A stretch of 64,000 nt of DNA, from positions 537,575 to 601,574 of the forward strand of contig NW_006763140.1 of NCBI RefSeq assembly GCF_000264905.1. The letters are read 5' to 3'. A program made the translations under genes and the position numbers. The stretch comes from Stereum hirsutum FP-91666 SS1. Taxonomy: Eukaryota; Basidiomycota; Agaricomycetes; Russulales; Stereaceae. Below, piece after piece: positions 10,573 through 22,790 of the stretch (position 1 is its first letter; each line of letters starts with the position of its first letter). The notes under the pieces were generated by a model that saw only the letters and a program-made list of their open reading frames with translations, did no database searches and had not been told where the DNA came from.

Positions 10573-13194
10573 ATGGCACAAAGAACCTCTATTTCTCCCG
10601 AAGATTGTTCGGCTGTGGCTCAGGAATGGCTCCGTCGTCTCAACAAAGCAGGCGAGAGCGGCGACCTCAAAGCGTTCTCCCAGCTACTCTCGGCTGACGG
10701 TTGGATCCGCGGTGCGTGGATCGCTACCAATACTCGCCGTTCGTTCTACTTACATGCTTTGAACAGACCTTTTATGTTTTAGTTGGGAGCTTCGGACCCT
10801 AGCTGGTCGGGACAAGATCGTCTCTTACCTCACAGAACGAGCAGTCGAAAACTCTACCACCCCACATAAAACACGTTTCTCTCACTCCTCTCTTTCGAAT
10901 GTCAAGCTTCAAGCGGACTCTGGAATTGGCCCGCCGACTATGATCACCTTACCCAGAGGTAAAACAGAACAACAGGGTATCATAGCGTGCTTCACCTTCT
11001 CTCTAGCAAATCCAGAACGCACTGGTCGGGGTCTTGTTCGTCTTGTAAAGGGGGCAGAGTCCGAAGACTGGGCGGCTGCGACGATCTTCTTCACGGTGGA
11101 GGATTTGGTGGGTCACGAGGAAGATGTCAAGGAGAGGCCGGAGGGTGTTTGGGATAATCACGCGAAGCCTTGGCAGGAGGTGAAAGCGGAAAAAATCCAG
11201 AGTGTTGAAGACGATCCGACCGTTCTCATCGGTGCGTGAAAGGTTTTTCATGGGTAGTTCTTGGGTAGTTCTCCTACTAATTGTGGTGAGTCGCGCTGAT
11301 GATCAGTTGGTGGCGGCCAGGTATGGATCGTCTCCTATCCTGAAAAATATTCCTTGGTCTAACCAAAGTCGGATGTATCTCTACCGTATAGTCCGGATTA
11401 ATGTGCGCCGCACGAATGGGACATATGGGCATTCGCGCACTTGTGGTAGACAAGGGTACGAGGATCGGTGATTCGTGGCGTAACAGGTAACTCGCTTCAT
11501 TACTCCGCGAGTGTGACCGATTATGTTGAAGGGGCATGATCGACAGATATCCCAACTTGTCCTTGCATACCCCAGCGGTCCATAGCACTAGTCTGTTCTA
11601 CTCCTTTTACGAAGAAATTTCAACTGATCATGTCCACACAATCTCCAGTTCTTTACCACCCCTGGCCGTAAGTACCCTCTCTATAACACGACAAGCAGAC
11701 GTGCCTGAGCGGCTGCGCCATTTATAGCAAAACTTACCCAAAATGGCTTCCGAAAGACATGATCGCTGACTGGCTCGAAGCCTACGCAAATGGACAAAAT
11801 CTAGTCATCTGGCTTTCCTCGACTGTCCTCTCTGATCCTCGACCGGTGTATGATGAGGAAAAACGCTCGTGGACTGTCAGCGTCGAAAGGATTATACGTT
11901 CGTCGGACGGTGGTAAGACGTATAAATCTTGCAAATCTAATGGCGATTATTTACCGATAAATTGTTCCCATTAGATTCCGTCACCCATATAATCACTCTG
12001 CATCCAAAACACATCGTCATGTGTGTGGGTAACGGTCGCCAAAACATTCCGCACTTTAAGGGCGTTGGCGACTTCAAGGGCACGATACACCACAGCGATC
12101 AGCACAAGGATGTGAAGCGCTGGGCCGGCAAGAAGGCGGTCGTTGTCGGTGCAGTGAGTACAGTTTACGGGCACCGGCGTATAATCCCGTTGTTCACTCG
12201 ATTTATTCCTGCTGTTTAGTGTAACGCCGCAGGCGACGCCGTTCAATCTTTCCTCTCCACAGACCACAGCGCCGCTTCTATCACCATGATCCAACGCAGT
12301 CCGACTTGCGTCATCAACATAAAAACGGCGGACCGCACAATGTTTGCGTTCGCATTGGAAACACGCTCAGTCGAGGACAATGACTTTTTCATGCAGAGTG
12401 TTCCGTCTCGTCTTGCGCTCATGCAAGCTGCCGCAGGGGATACTCAGAAGATCAAGAAGATGGACGAGGAGCTGCTTACGAAGCTGGGCGAGAAGGGGTT
12501 CAGCTTGACTTGGGAGTTGGAACCGGGAGGAGGAGAGGTGGGTATATGGGGCTTCGTGTTAGAGAAAGTTGCTCGCGGTAGCAGTAAGTTTTTTCCGTCA
12601 ATCATTGGAAGTATGGAAGAACGATATAACTCCCATTTCTCTCAGTGATAGACATTGGGTATATTTCTCCTTCACCTCTCGTCCCTTACAAACAGTTTTG
12701 ACACGTTACCATTAGATGCTGTCAGTCCATCGTCGACGGGAAGGTAGAGGTCAAGAGCCAGGTCGAGATAGATCATTTCGAACCTGATGCTATCGTGCTG
12801 AGCGATGGCTCACGAGTAGAGGCCGACGTCGTCGTACTTGCGTATGCCCACAGAACTTCATTGCCCTAGTTGGTTTGACCGACTATCATTACCACAGCAC
12901 CGGATACGAGCCTATGGTCAACTCGTTCAAGGACTTTTTCGGAGACTCAATCACGGAGAAAATCGGTACAAAATTCCTCGACCTTGATGAGGAGGGCGAA
13001 CCGTCGAAATGTTACCGTCCTTCGGGTCAGAAAGGTTTGTGGATCACCGCAGGGACTTTCTACCATGCGAGGTTCTTTTGTAGACATTTGGTGAGATTTC
13101 GTTCACATCGCCTCGCATATGGCTCTCGCCCTAATATGCCCTGAATATATAGGCTCTCCAGATCCTAGCCGAAGAATTGGGGCTGAAGGACTGA
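10573..13194 (+). CDS. flavin-containing monooxygenase with N-terminal NTF2-like domain
   Basis: About ten exons give a protein near 600 residues. The N-terminus (MAQRTSISPEDCSAVAQEWL, then LNKAGESGDLKAFSQLLSADGWIR) is an NTF2-like helical cone common in fungal members. After VLI, two introns split the FAD site, which reads IVGGGQSGLMCAARMGHMGI (GxGxxG), followed by DKGTRIGDSWRNRYP. Then come TYPKWLPKDMIADWLEAY and the FMO/BVMO-type signature FKGTIHHSDQH (FxGxxxH). The second Rossmann site is VVVGACNAAGD, with Ala at the usual second Gly. Near the C-terminus are VVVLATGYEP and GLWITAGTF. These enzymes use FAD and NADPH to oxygenate small molecules, often in catabolism or secondary metabolism. 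The final exon ends QILAEELGLKD. Tiny exons around the FAD site are supported only by family pattern. Confidence 0.9.
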
Positions 13195-13450
13195 GGCCTG
13201 AGGATCTGTGAAACGTCCATGATTGTTCCCGCAGAAGTCGCTACATGTTTATAAACGTTTTAGACGTGACTCGACGAAGATATCAAACATAGTATACAGT
13301 GTTCTTGTTCACAATCAAGCTGTGTACATAGATTCGGTGAATACACAAGATCGTGGGCCGACAAGAAAAATCGCCGTCCGAGTAGTTCAATAACGGGACG
13401 AACGAAGAACGTCTCTGCTGAACTGCGTGGAAGATCACAAACTATAGCAT

Positions 13451-15016
13451 TCAAAAGCGGTTTCGGCTACAACGTTTACATGCCAATATCTGGCAGTTCC
13501 TGCAGCGCTAATGTGCAGGGGTAATCAGCACTTTCATAGACCAGATGCGTGCAGATGTAAACTCACCATCAAAAACATGGGCAAATTATAATTGCACTGC
13601 TCGCACATCCCTCCACCATGCCTATATCTCCAAGCATGAGGATCACACTCATGGTTCACCCTCAACTGCTCTGCCTGCACTCTCACCCTCTCCATAAACA
13701 AGTTCGGTGCCAGCTCATCCCTTCCCCGCACCTCTACCTCCACCCTCCGCTGGGCCGCATCAAGCAGCCTCGGCTCGTCCCACTGTGCGCACTGACACGT
13801 CTTCCAAGGAGCCGCGCAGACGTAGCAGAAATGAGCGCCACATCTGCAGGTCATGTGATTGCATCCGAAGGCGAGCTCGACGATCGAATGGCAGGAGGGG
13901 CAGGTTTGCCAACCTTCCGCCGCTGCAAGGTCCTTGACAGCTTGGACTGCGACGTTCTCGGGGCAGAGAGAGGTACCATGGGCCTCATTACGGCACTGAG
14001 AGCAGACGGAGGTGTTGCATTGTGGACATTCCAGATGATCATTCTGGGAGGACGAGGGGGTTGAGGTGGATGCAGGGCCTATGAAGGTAGAACAGGAGGG
14101 TTTGGGGCAATAGACTCGAGCATTCGCCGGTGTATCGTACTCAATCGCCTTGTGCCGGAAACGAGAGCGAAGGAACGGTTTGAGGCGCGGGAAGACGGTG
14201 TCGAGAGGTATACGCTGTTGGCAGCATCGTAGAGGGTACAGGCTTTCATCTCGGGTGCAGGTTTCGACGAGTGAGATGAGACAGGTGTGGCATTGGTAGT
14301 GCCCGCATGGACCAGAGAACTCCATCGTCACATTGCGAAGACGATCTCCACAAATGGTACATTCGACACTGAACAAAAAAGTCAGTGCAATATACGCCGA
14401 ATCCGGGACAAGAAAATGTACCGAGGGAAAGTCCTTGTTGTAGGGCCCGGGTTTGAGGAGCCTTCAAGCAGGATGGACCCGCTGGTGGAGGCCACCGATG
14501 AGGTGCTGTCAGGAGCTGGTGGCGGTAGCAGAGCAAGAACGGTTCTAAAACATGAGTCCGTCAGTTGGCCTGGACCTGACCTCGTATATATATATCGACT
14601 TACTTTTTTGGAGGCTCCACCGCAGGTAATTCCAAATCCTCTATAGACCTCTGCGCCACGGAAAGAGGGGGCATGGGCAATCCGCGACTGACTGCCATCG
14701 CAGCCCTATGGTCATCCTCTGCCGCTCTCTCCAAATCCCCAACTATCGTCAGAATATCTTGATCCGCTGCTAGCGCATCATCGAGGCTCCTCGCAAAGCG
14801 ATAATCCTCGTCCAACTGCAAAAAGCCTTCAAACAGCTCTCGCTGCAAGTCGAAAGCACGCTCCTCGGGTCCAGGAGGAGCATCAGCTCTAGTCTTGCCC
14901 TTGCGGTTCGCCTCGACCTCCTCGATGTCATCGAGAGCGAGTCGTGCGATGAGCAGGGCCGTCTCCGCATCGATACCAGTTGGATCGAACAACGTCAATG
15001 CGAGGGTGTCGGACAT
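13451..15016 (-). CDS. RBR-type (RING1-IBR-RING2) E3 ubiquitin ligase
   Basis: Four exons, about 460 residues. The first (from MSDTLALTLF) encodes a helical, acidic region; a short second exon encodes a Pro/Ser linker. The third carries RING1 (VECTICGDR, then CGHYQCHTC), the IBR (VYCPKPSCSTFI, CPQCNTSVCSQC) and RING2 (CPSCHSIVELAFGCNHMTC, then CGAHFCYVC). The cysteine of GCNHM matches the catalytic Cys of RBR ligases that accepts ubiquitin from the E2. The last exon encodes RCRNCQILACKRCSRNRF and a TGA; it supplies the final Cys pairs typical of agaric RBR proteins and is reached only by splicing the intron at about 13570-13510. Acts in ubiquitin conjugation; target unknown. This family is greatly expanded in mushroom-forming fungi. 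Confidence 0.9.
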
Positions 15017-15718
15017 GGTCGATAGGAGAAAAAGACCTGTTACAGCTTGCAAGCGTTCTGTACTTTATCTGTACGAGGCGACGCCACCATAATTATCTCA
15101 TGGAACGTGTGAGACCATCAAGTCCACTGTCGGAGATTGAAGAGATTAAAGTACTCGACCTCTATGTTGCGCCCGTCACCAAAGCGACGCCACAGTAACT
15201 GTCTTGAGAGATGACGATCGAGTCCACTCGTGCTATCTTGAGATTAAAACAAAAGCAGTCCGTTGCGTCCGTAATGGTGACTCTGCAAGAAAACTAACCT
15301 CTAAGAGCGGAGGGAGAATCATGATCGCTGGCAGAAGAACCCTGATGAGTACCATGGATGCACGTGTACAAGTCAGAAACGGAGATGGACATACCTTCTA
15401 TGAGCTCTTCAGGAACTGCTGAACCAGGCTGCAAGTGTATGAAATTCGTCACAAAAGATGAAAAGCTTGTAGTTCAATCAATAACTTGTATTGCGACTAC
15501 GAGCGGGACAACAAGGCCGGGCGACAATGAAAACATTCAACGGGAGAACAGGCGATTCCAAGTCCGGGCGCAATGGGAGATTGTTCGGATGACAACGAGG
15601 GAAGGACCAATAACTCAATAATATTATACACAGTGGGTGCGATGATAGGGACTTTTGCGTGCGAGACAATGCGAGGGAGCCTCTACTTGGCGACGGCTCT
15701 GGAGGGAAATGATGCGGA
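15017..15718. other. intergenic, no supported gene
   Basis: Upstream of the RBR gene and just past the CFIm25 stop. Low coding content; nothing recognised. Confidence 0.4.
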
Positions 15719-16814
<1,096 letters not shown>

Positions 16815-17558
16815 CTGGACAGCGTCTTCAAAGGATGGTCGTGAGTATGGTCCAAGGCAGCACGATCGCGACTCGCGGTGCGCGACAGAGTGTGATGCTG
16901 GGTGACGTCACTGTGACTGTCACCAAAATTCAACAAGTCGTGACCATTGTAACGGGTGGCGCGCCACACCCCAAAGGCTCTCTTGGCATCAACCAAACGT
17001 CAACGACCTCTTTGAACAATTCCGCGAATACTCAGCAGTTCTGGGGCAGACAGGTCTCGTATTCGCCCCGCTGTAGGCAATGGATTCCACGGGTCGCTTT
17101 TGCTCAAGAGATTGTCCACTCTTCCAAGCAACACCATAACAGCGCGACGGCATTGCCATACCTATCACACACAAGTCTAGAGACCTCGCCTTTCGTGCTT
17201 TCTCTTTCTCTTATCACTCACAGCGCACACTCAAGTTTAAAAAGCGAATACGTATATTCTATGACTATATCACAAAGGATCGAATGAACCCATCCATCCA
17301 TCCACGGGCAAGACAAACGAAAAGATCAGCCGTGAGACGTGATTCGGGATCCAGAGGCATGATAACAATACTAGTACAAGTAACGAGGCTAAGAATGCTG
17401 GGGGTGGGTGCTGATAAGAACGATCAAGGCAAAAGAAAAGAGAGGGCGTGTCGTGGAAAACCGTCATTCCATTACTGAAAAGTGATCATCGAAAGTGCAT
17501 CTAGATGTGGAGGGGGATGTATACGAATACGGATAACAAGGTGAACCAAACGGCTCGT
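16815..17558. other. intergenic, no supported gene
   Basis: Separates the CFIm25 start from the fungalysin stop. Weak open stretches but no domain or plausible gene model. Confidence 0.4.
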
Positions 17559-20251
17559 TTAAGCCTTGAAGATCGACCAGAACCAAGGCCAGTCATCATC
17601 ATCGCCATCGTCATCGTCGTCCGGCTCGCCAGGCGCAGGCGTCGGCGCACCAGGGACCTTATCCGCGCAGTTCGCCGGAACAGTGAAGCCCTATCAACGC
17701 ACAAATCCCGTCGTCAGTCAATCTATCGCACATAAACTCGACAAGAAGATCAAGAAACTCACGTTAGTACGAACTCCTCCGCCCCACGGCGTCTTCCCAT
17801 CCACCCTCGCGTCCCTCCCAAGACCCTTCTCCGCAAACGCCCCCCAAATCTCACAGAAATTCTCTCCGCCCGTCAACACCTCGTCCGCCTGAACAATCGC
17901 GTCCCTCGCCTCGAAGAACCCAGGCCTGCACTGCTGCAACTTCATCCCGTTGATGACCAACTGCACCGCAAGCGTGTTCCCGTGTAGCGGCACCAAAGGC
18001 TTCTCCTTGCCCGTGCGCGCGTCGATGCTGCGCGGGTGGTAGAAGTCGCCGGTGGGAATCGTACCGTTGGGGAGGGGAGAGGGCGGGTAGAGCGTGTCGG
18101 AGTAGCCGTGTTTCTCGATGAGGCGCTGTTCGAGGATCCAGAGGAGTTGGGCCCAGACTTCACCGATGGCGTGGACGCCCCAATAGCCGGGCTTGTCGAG
18201 CGTCTTGTACGTCGAGGGGTTGACGGTGTCGTTCTGCGGGAGGCGAAATATCAGTGAGATAGTTACAAGGAATTGAGGCGGCAAGAGCGACGTACGAGAG
18301 AGTAGGGGTAGTTACGAATGCCTTTCGCGTCGTTCGCAGCCCAGGCGCCCATAGGGTAGTCAGAGTAGTCCTTGCTCGCACGGATGGTCGTGGCCAAGAA
18401 GTCTGTAGGGGGACAGCTATCAGTAAAAGGAAGTCGAGACAAACACTGTAAAAAATCGCTTACCTCCCCAGCCCTCACCCATACCTCCAGACTCGCCCCA
18501 TCCAAGACAGCCAGAGTTCGCCGGCCCACCGGTAAGCCGTGTGCTCAACCCGTGCGCCAACTCGTGAATGACGATCCCGGCCTCCAAATCTCCGTCCCTG
18601 TAAGGGCTCGCCGTGTTCCACAAGTACATCCTGCACCTCCCATTCTGACCGTCGGGTGGCGTCATGAAGTTAGCGTTGTTATACCCGCTACCGTCCTGAG
18701 CGTTCGCAATGACCGCGTCGTTCTCGGCTCCGCCCCTTCCAAAGTTATGCTGCTGGAAGTTGCCCGAGACCTCGTCGAAACCGTAACGGTAGAAGATATC
18801 GTGGACCATGTTCGACGTGTAGAACAGTTGCGTGACGGTGGTGTTGATGTACTTCTTCGCCTCCGCGAGCGAGTCGGTCTTGTCGGTCGGTTGCGGGTTG
18901 TACGCGAAGTCGAACTCCATGGAAGACCCGGCGTCCGGACGGTAGTTGTGCAGCCAGTTGGAAAGACCTTCCCAGTCTTCGTGCGCGAAAACGTTGTTAC
19001 CGGCGGTGACGGTGAAGTTGGTGTACGAAGAGCCGGCCTGGCCAGACGCAAGCGGGTCGTTCGACTGAGGGATGACGTGCCATCCGAGAGGACTAGCGAG
19101 CGAGTCGATGTTCTCCTTGACGATCGAACGGTTGCCCTCCGACGGGTCGTTGATACCCCACGCCCAGACGTTGTACGTGGCAAGCGAGTGAGTCTCGGGT
19201 TCCTTGGGAGCGGGAGCGTCCGAGGCCCAATCGACGACGGAGAGGATCCTGTGGGGCTCCTGCATCGAGACAGCCGTCTCGTACCAGTTGTCCTCCATCT
19301 CGACCTCGAAGCGCCAGGAGTAGGCGAGGACGGTCTTATCGCCCTGGGGAATCTGGATGTAGACCGGCTTCGCCTTGACGGGGTTGACGGTATCGGGGAC
19401 GTTCTCGATGTACTCGACCATGGTGGTGTGGTCGCCAACGAAATGGTGCTCGAAGGTGGAAGTCATCTTGGAGAGGTGCTCCTCGTAGTTGGTCATGATG
19501 TCCTCGACGACCTCACTCTTGGGAGTGGCGGCGACCATGAACTGGAGGAGAGCACGCTTCGGGTCCATGGAAGTGGCGGAGAAATCGCCGGATGACTGAG
19601 GAACGACATGGGAGAAACGAGTGCAATGCGAATCAAAGAGGTGAGACAGGGGGTTGATGGTGGTGCCATCGGAGAGGTGGGTCTGCTCCTGCGCGGCGTT
19701 GAGACGGGACTGGAGCTCTTCCTGAAGAGTCTCACAGTAGTCGCGGTGAACGTCAACGTCCTGCGCAAGATCTGCGATGACCTGAGGAGCCTCGCCACGG
19801 TAGAACTACATGGGTAATTCCGAGGTATCAGTACATGAAACGATGCATACGACCAGAAAGGGATACGTACCGAGTCACCGTAGGAAATGACAACACCATC
19901 CTTGATGTTGATGTTCATATCTCCGTCCGCGACCTCGACACCGTTGATGAGCTGGCGAACATAGACGTGAGTGACGCCCGTGGCCGCATCGGTGTACGAG
20001 TCCTTTCGGATGGTGAACGAGTTGGCAGGCGAGTGCTGCTCTCCTAAGTGCTCCCTAACGAACTGACTGGCGACGTCAAAGGGGTCGTCCGCGCGAACAA
20101 AGCCGCTGGAGACGGTGATGGGTTGGACATGGAACTTGGCATGGGGGTGAACTGGACCAAAGTTAAGCGACTTGCGCTTAGAGACGCCCGAGTGAGCGAG
20201 GGCGCAGCTGGCAAGCCCCGCGAGAGCGAGAGCGGTGGTGGTTAATCTCAT
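17559..20251 (-). CDS. fungalysin, secreted M36 metalloprotease
   Basis: Zinc metalloendopeptidase secreted to degrade extracellular protein. Start at ATG 20251 gives a signal peptide ([19 protein letters not shown]). The FTP propeptide follows ([20 protein letters not shown]), then the M36 catalytic domain with the zinc site [15 protein letters not shown] (HExxH) and the downstream glutamate region [11 protein letters not shown]. Later landmarks are [36 protein letters not shown] and WGGGVRTN joined to GFTVPANC. Propeptide and catalytic domain are of usual length. The C-terminus is unusual: after the cysteine it continues as a Pro/Ala linker, an Asp-rich run broken by one Gly, and an aromatic tail ending [11 protein letters not shown] few short introns lie within the propeptide and the C-terminal third. 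High GC codon use leaves a long spurious frame on the opposite strand. Confidence 0.94.
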
Positions 20252-21229
20252 GGTAAATGTTGTGAACAATAAAGAGAGGAGCGTTGGGATCCCTCAGTGC
20301 AACGACCAGTGAAGGAGTTGGACTGGATGGGTGTTGGGGAGAGAGCTTGCGTGTGCTGCGACCCCGCCTCTTATCTACCTCAGGTGGCGGTGTCCTCGCC
20401 AGCTCGTGACGACGGCCTCCTCCCCAGCTACCCCCAAATTAGGAAACCACGCCGGTAGTGACGTATCGGGTCGCCCCGGTTCTTTCCCTCCAGCCCGGAA
20501 CTTGGACCTCCTCCAACTTGCGCCACGACGATATCGGCTGGACAGCGACGACCCTGTGCGACCCTTACCGGTCATATCGTGCTCAAATGGCGTGTTTTCT
20601 CTCAGGTGCGTGGAATGGTCACTCTCCGGAATCGGATGCGTCCAAGTCCAGCAGACAATTAATCGACCACTGGTTTGAGGAGACAAAACGTCTGACTTGA
20701 ATCCCTGGGATGACCTTGGTCCTTCTGCGGTTCGTACCCCGGATGGTCATGTCTTTGCTGATAAGCACAGCTTAGTTTGGTCATCGCGGTGGTTGGATTC
20801 CCCGAAAGGTGGATCTTTACACAGAGAAGTTTCATGGACGCACTCTTGAATGTTTGTTATCTCGAGTTTGATACTGGTGGCATGCCTCCAGGCCACAACA
20901 AGCTCTTTCATATGATTCTCTGCGCTTCGTCCCTACGAACGAGATTCCGCAATGGTTTTACTACTTGTGAGATTCAGAAGTGATTTAACCTTTTCTTCTT
21001 CATCATTGTTTGCCTATAATTCGTCCGATTTTGGGGTGTCCTCGTCCATACATATTAGTCAAGGACGGCTTAACTGTGGCGTCTTCTCGGTGGGAACCCG
21101 ATATTCATTTTCCCTACTTATCCAGAGGAGGAAACGGTATGGAGCATTCTTCTTGACAGCTTCATGTTTTGTGCCTCCTCGTCAAAGCTCGCTGCTTCTG
21201 GTCGCTCACGACTTCATCCTCGTGTGGCG
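20252..21229. other. intergenic, upstream of fungalysin
   Basis: Promoter side of the fungalysin gene, then about 700 bp without a recognisable gene before the tRNA-like array. Confidence 0.4.
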
Positions 21230-21355
21230 TACCAGGGTTGAGCGCTGTGGCCCATCTACATTCGCACACCGCTCTGAATCAGCGGAGCGCGCGATCTTCC
21301 TTCCCTCCAACTTCAAGCTTCACTATATCCCATTCGTTTCACCCACTGAATACAA

Positions 21356-21454
21356 GACTCGGTAGCGCAGCGGTCTAGCGCGCCTGCACGATGCACACGA
21401 TTCCATTGCTTGCATTATGGGAGGAGACCCTCAGTTCGACTCTGGGGCCGAGTT
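21356..21454 (+). tRNA. tRNA-like element 1 (anticodon arm not canonical)
   Basis: Acceptor GACTCGG, D-arm with A-box-like TAGCGCAGCGG, and T-arm with TCAGTTCGACTCTGG. In place of a 7-nt anticodon loop there is a long insertion between CCTGC and GGAGG that contains an inverted pair (ATGCA and TGCAT). Anticodon stem poorly paired; most diverged copy with element 5. Probably not a decoding tRNA. Confidence 0.55.
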
Positions 21455-21693
21455 CGTGGCCCATTGGGACGATGGTTTCACTTTTGTTTCAGTCCATAAC
21501 GGATAGACGATTCCCTCCACGAAGAGTCATTAAAGGTGCACTTTTCTTGATGATGGGAACTCTTGTTCGCTCGTTTTTGAGTACAATGGAAGGCCCGTCC
21601 TCGTGTGGTGTGGCTCATCTAATCTAAGCGGCTCTGGGCATACTTTCCGTCCCATTACTATCGCAAAGTCTTCGTCTTCTCTACAGCATGCAG

Positions 21694-21785
21694 GGCTCGG
21701 TAGCGCAGCGGTTCAGCGTACCTGTTGTATTTTAAAAAATAGTTTGGCCTGAACAGGAGACCCCAGTTCGACTCTGGGCCGAGTC
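21694..21785 (+). tRNA. tRNA-like element 2
   Basis: Acceptor GGCTCGG pairs with CCGAGTC (7 bp with one G-T). D-arm GCGC with loop AGCGGTTCA, though its 3' side is GCGT. T-arm CCCAG-TTCGACT-CTGGG is perfect. The anticodon arm is CCTGTT/AACAGG enclosing about 25 nt that includes a self-complementary TATTTTAAAAAATA. No U33 and no standard anticodon can be placed. A T6 run follows about 20 nt after the end. Confidence 0.6.
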
Positions 21786-21994
21786 TTAGGATCGTCTTAT
21801 TCTTCTTTTTTCTTTCCTTCCTTGCTTGTTCCTTTCGATTAATTTGTTAACGTTCTTTGGCTTGTGACTTACTCAGGTATGCTGATCCCAATGGAAAGGT
21901 GGTGTGGCTTGATTCATCCAATATCCGAGCGATTCTGGGTACGCTTCCCGTCCCATGAGCATCGCAAACCCTTCGTCCTTTGCGTAGGATACAG

Positions 21995-22092
21995 GGCTCG
22001 GTAGCGCAGCGGTTCAGCGCACCTGTTGTATTTAATCGGAATGATCAGGCCTAAATCAATCAGGAGACCCCAGTTCGACTCTGGGCCGAGTT
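21995..22092 (+). tRNA. tRNA-like element 3
   Basis: Same acceptor, D-arm and T-arm as element 2, with intact A-box and B-box. Anticodon stem CCTG/CAGG encloses an insertion of more than 30 nt. A T5 run follows near 22110. No canonical anticodon loop. Confidence 0.6.
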
Positions 22093-22301
22093 GTATTCAA
22101 CCATAAAGACATATTTTTCCCCTTCCTTCTTTCCTTACAGTACTCGTTCCTCATCATCACACCGTTAACGTTATTTTGACTCGTGATCTACGCGAGTATG
22201 CCAATCACGATGGAAGGGTGATGTGGCTCAATTCATCCAATATCCAAGCGACTCTGGGCCCCGTAACCGTCACGTTACCTTTCGTCCTCTACAGGATACA
22301 A

Positions 22302-22393
22302 GGCTCGGTAGCGCAGCGGTTCAGCGCACCTGTTATACATAGAAGAGTGACTTGGCTCGAACAGGAGACCCCAGTTCGACTCTGGGCGGAGTC
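22302..22393 (+). tRNA. tRNA-like element 4
   Basis: As elements 2 and 3, but the 3' acceptor strand reads CGGAGTC, breaking one pair. Anticodon stem CCTGTT/AACAGG with an insertion containing a GAG/CTC pair. A T6 run follows near 22414. Confidence 0.55.
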
Positions 22394-22680
22394 TTCCGAA
22401 ATATTATGCTCGTTTTTTCTCTCTCTTCCTTTCCTTGCTCGTTCCATTCAATTACATTGCCAACGTTCTTTCTCACCGTGGTCCCACTCTTTTGAAAGAG
22501 TAGAGGTTTCTGTTTGCCCACAGGATAATAATTCCTCGTTCCTAACTTCCGTTCCGACTTCCAGGACTCCTTTGTCCCCGACCCTCCTTTGTTCTGGCCT
22601 GTCAACCGCGATACAAGCCTCCTTACCTTCACCGTGCCATGCACAACTCAGTACAGCTTAGCACCACCTATAGCTAACAC

Positions 22681-22773
22681 GACTCGGTAGCACACCGGTA
22701 AATGCACCTGTACGACATAAGGCATCGTTGTGTCAGATGCACAGGAGGACCCAGTTCGACTCTGGGCTGAGTC
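22681..22773 (+). tRNA. tRNA-like element 5
   Basis: Acceptor GACTCGG with CTGAGTC pairs fully if one G-T is allowed. The D-arm is altered (TAGCACACCGG). T-arm intact. Anticodon stem CCTGT/ACAGG encloses an insertion with its own 5-bp hairpin GCATC/GATGC. Flanks are the most diverged of the array. Confidence 0.5.
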
Positions 22774-22790
22774 ATTGTAGAGGTCCGATA

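Larger units (their letters stand above)
21230..22790 (+). repeat. tandem array of five tRNA-like units
   Basis: Five units of roughly 300-380 bp in the same direction, each holding a tRNA-like element (starts 21356, 21694, 21995, 22302, 22681; spacings 338, 301, 307, 379). Flanks are repeated too: units 2-4 share an upstream segment resembling TGTGGCTTGATTCATCCAA, then CGCAAA/CTTCGTC and ACAGG just before the acceptor stem. T-runs of 4-6 follow most elements by 20-40 nt, consistent with RNA polymerase III termination. The array has diverged most at its two ends. Confidence 0.85.

Noticed and set aside
18662..19438. 258-codon Ser/Thr/Arg-rich frame on the minus strand
   Set aside because: Shadow of the same fungalysin exon in another frame; low complexity and no start context.
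18372..19595. 407-codon open frame on the plus strand opposite the fungalysin gene
   Set aside because: It is the complement of a GC-rich coding exon; composition is Val/Arg/Asp-rich without any domain, and the minus strand carries the clear M36 zinc site.
21694..22393. Ordinary intron-containing tRNA genes
   Set aside because: I could not place U33 and a standard anticodon in any copy using the normal intron position, and the insertions differ in each copy. Listed as tRNA-like instead.
21356..22773. CRISPR-like array of regular repeats
   Set aside because: The repeats are tRNA-like with acceptor, D- and T-arms, the organism is clearly eukaryotic and the spacing units are homologous rather than unique spacers.
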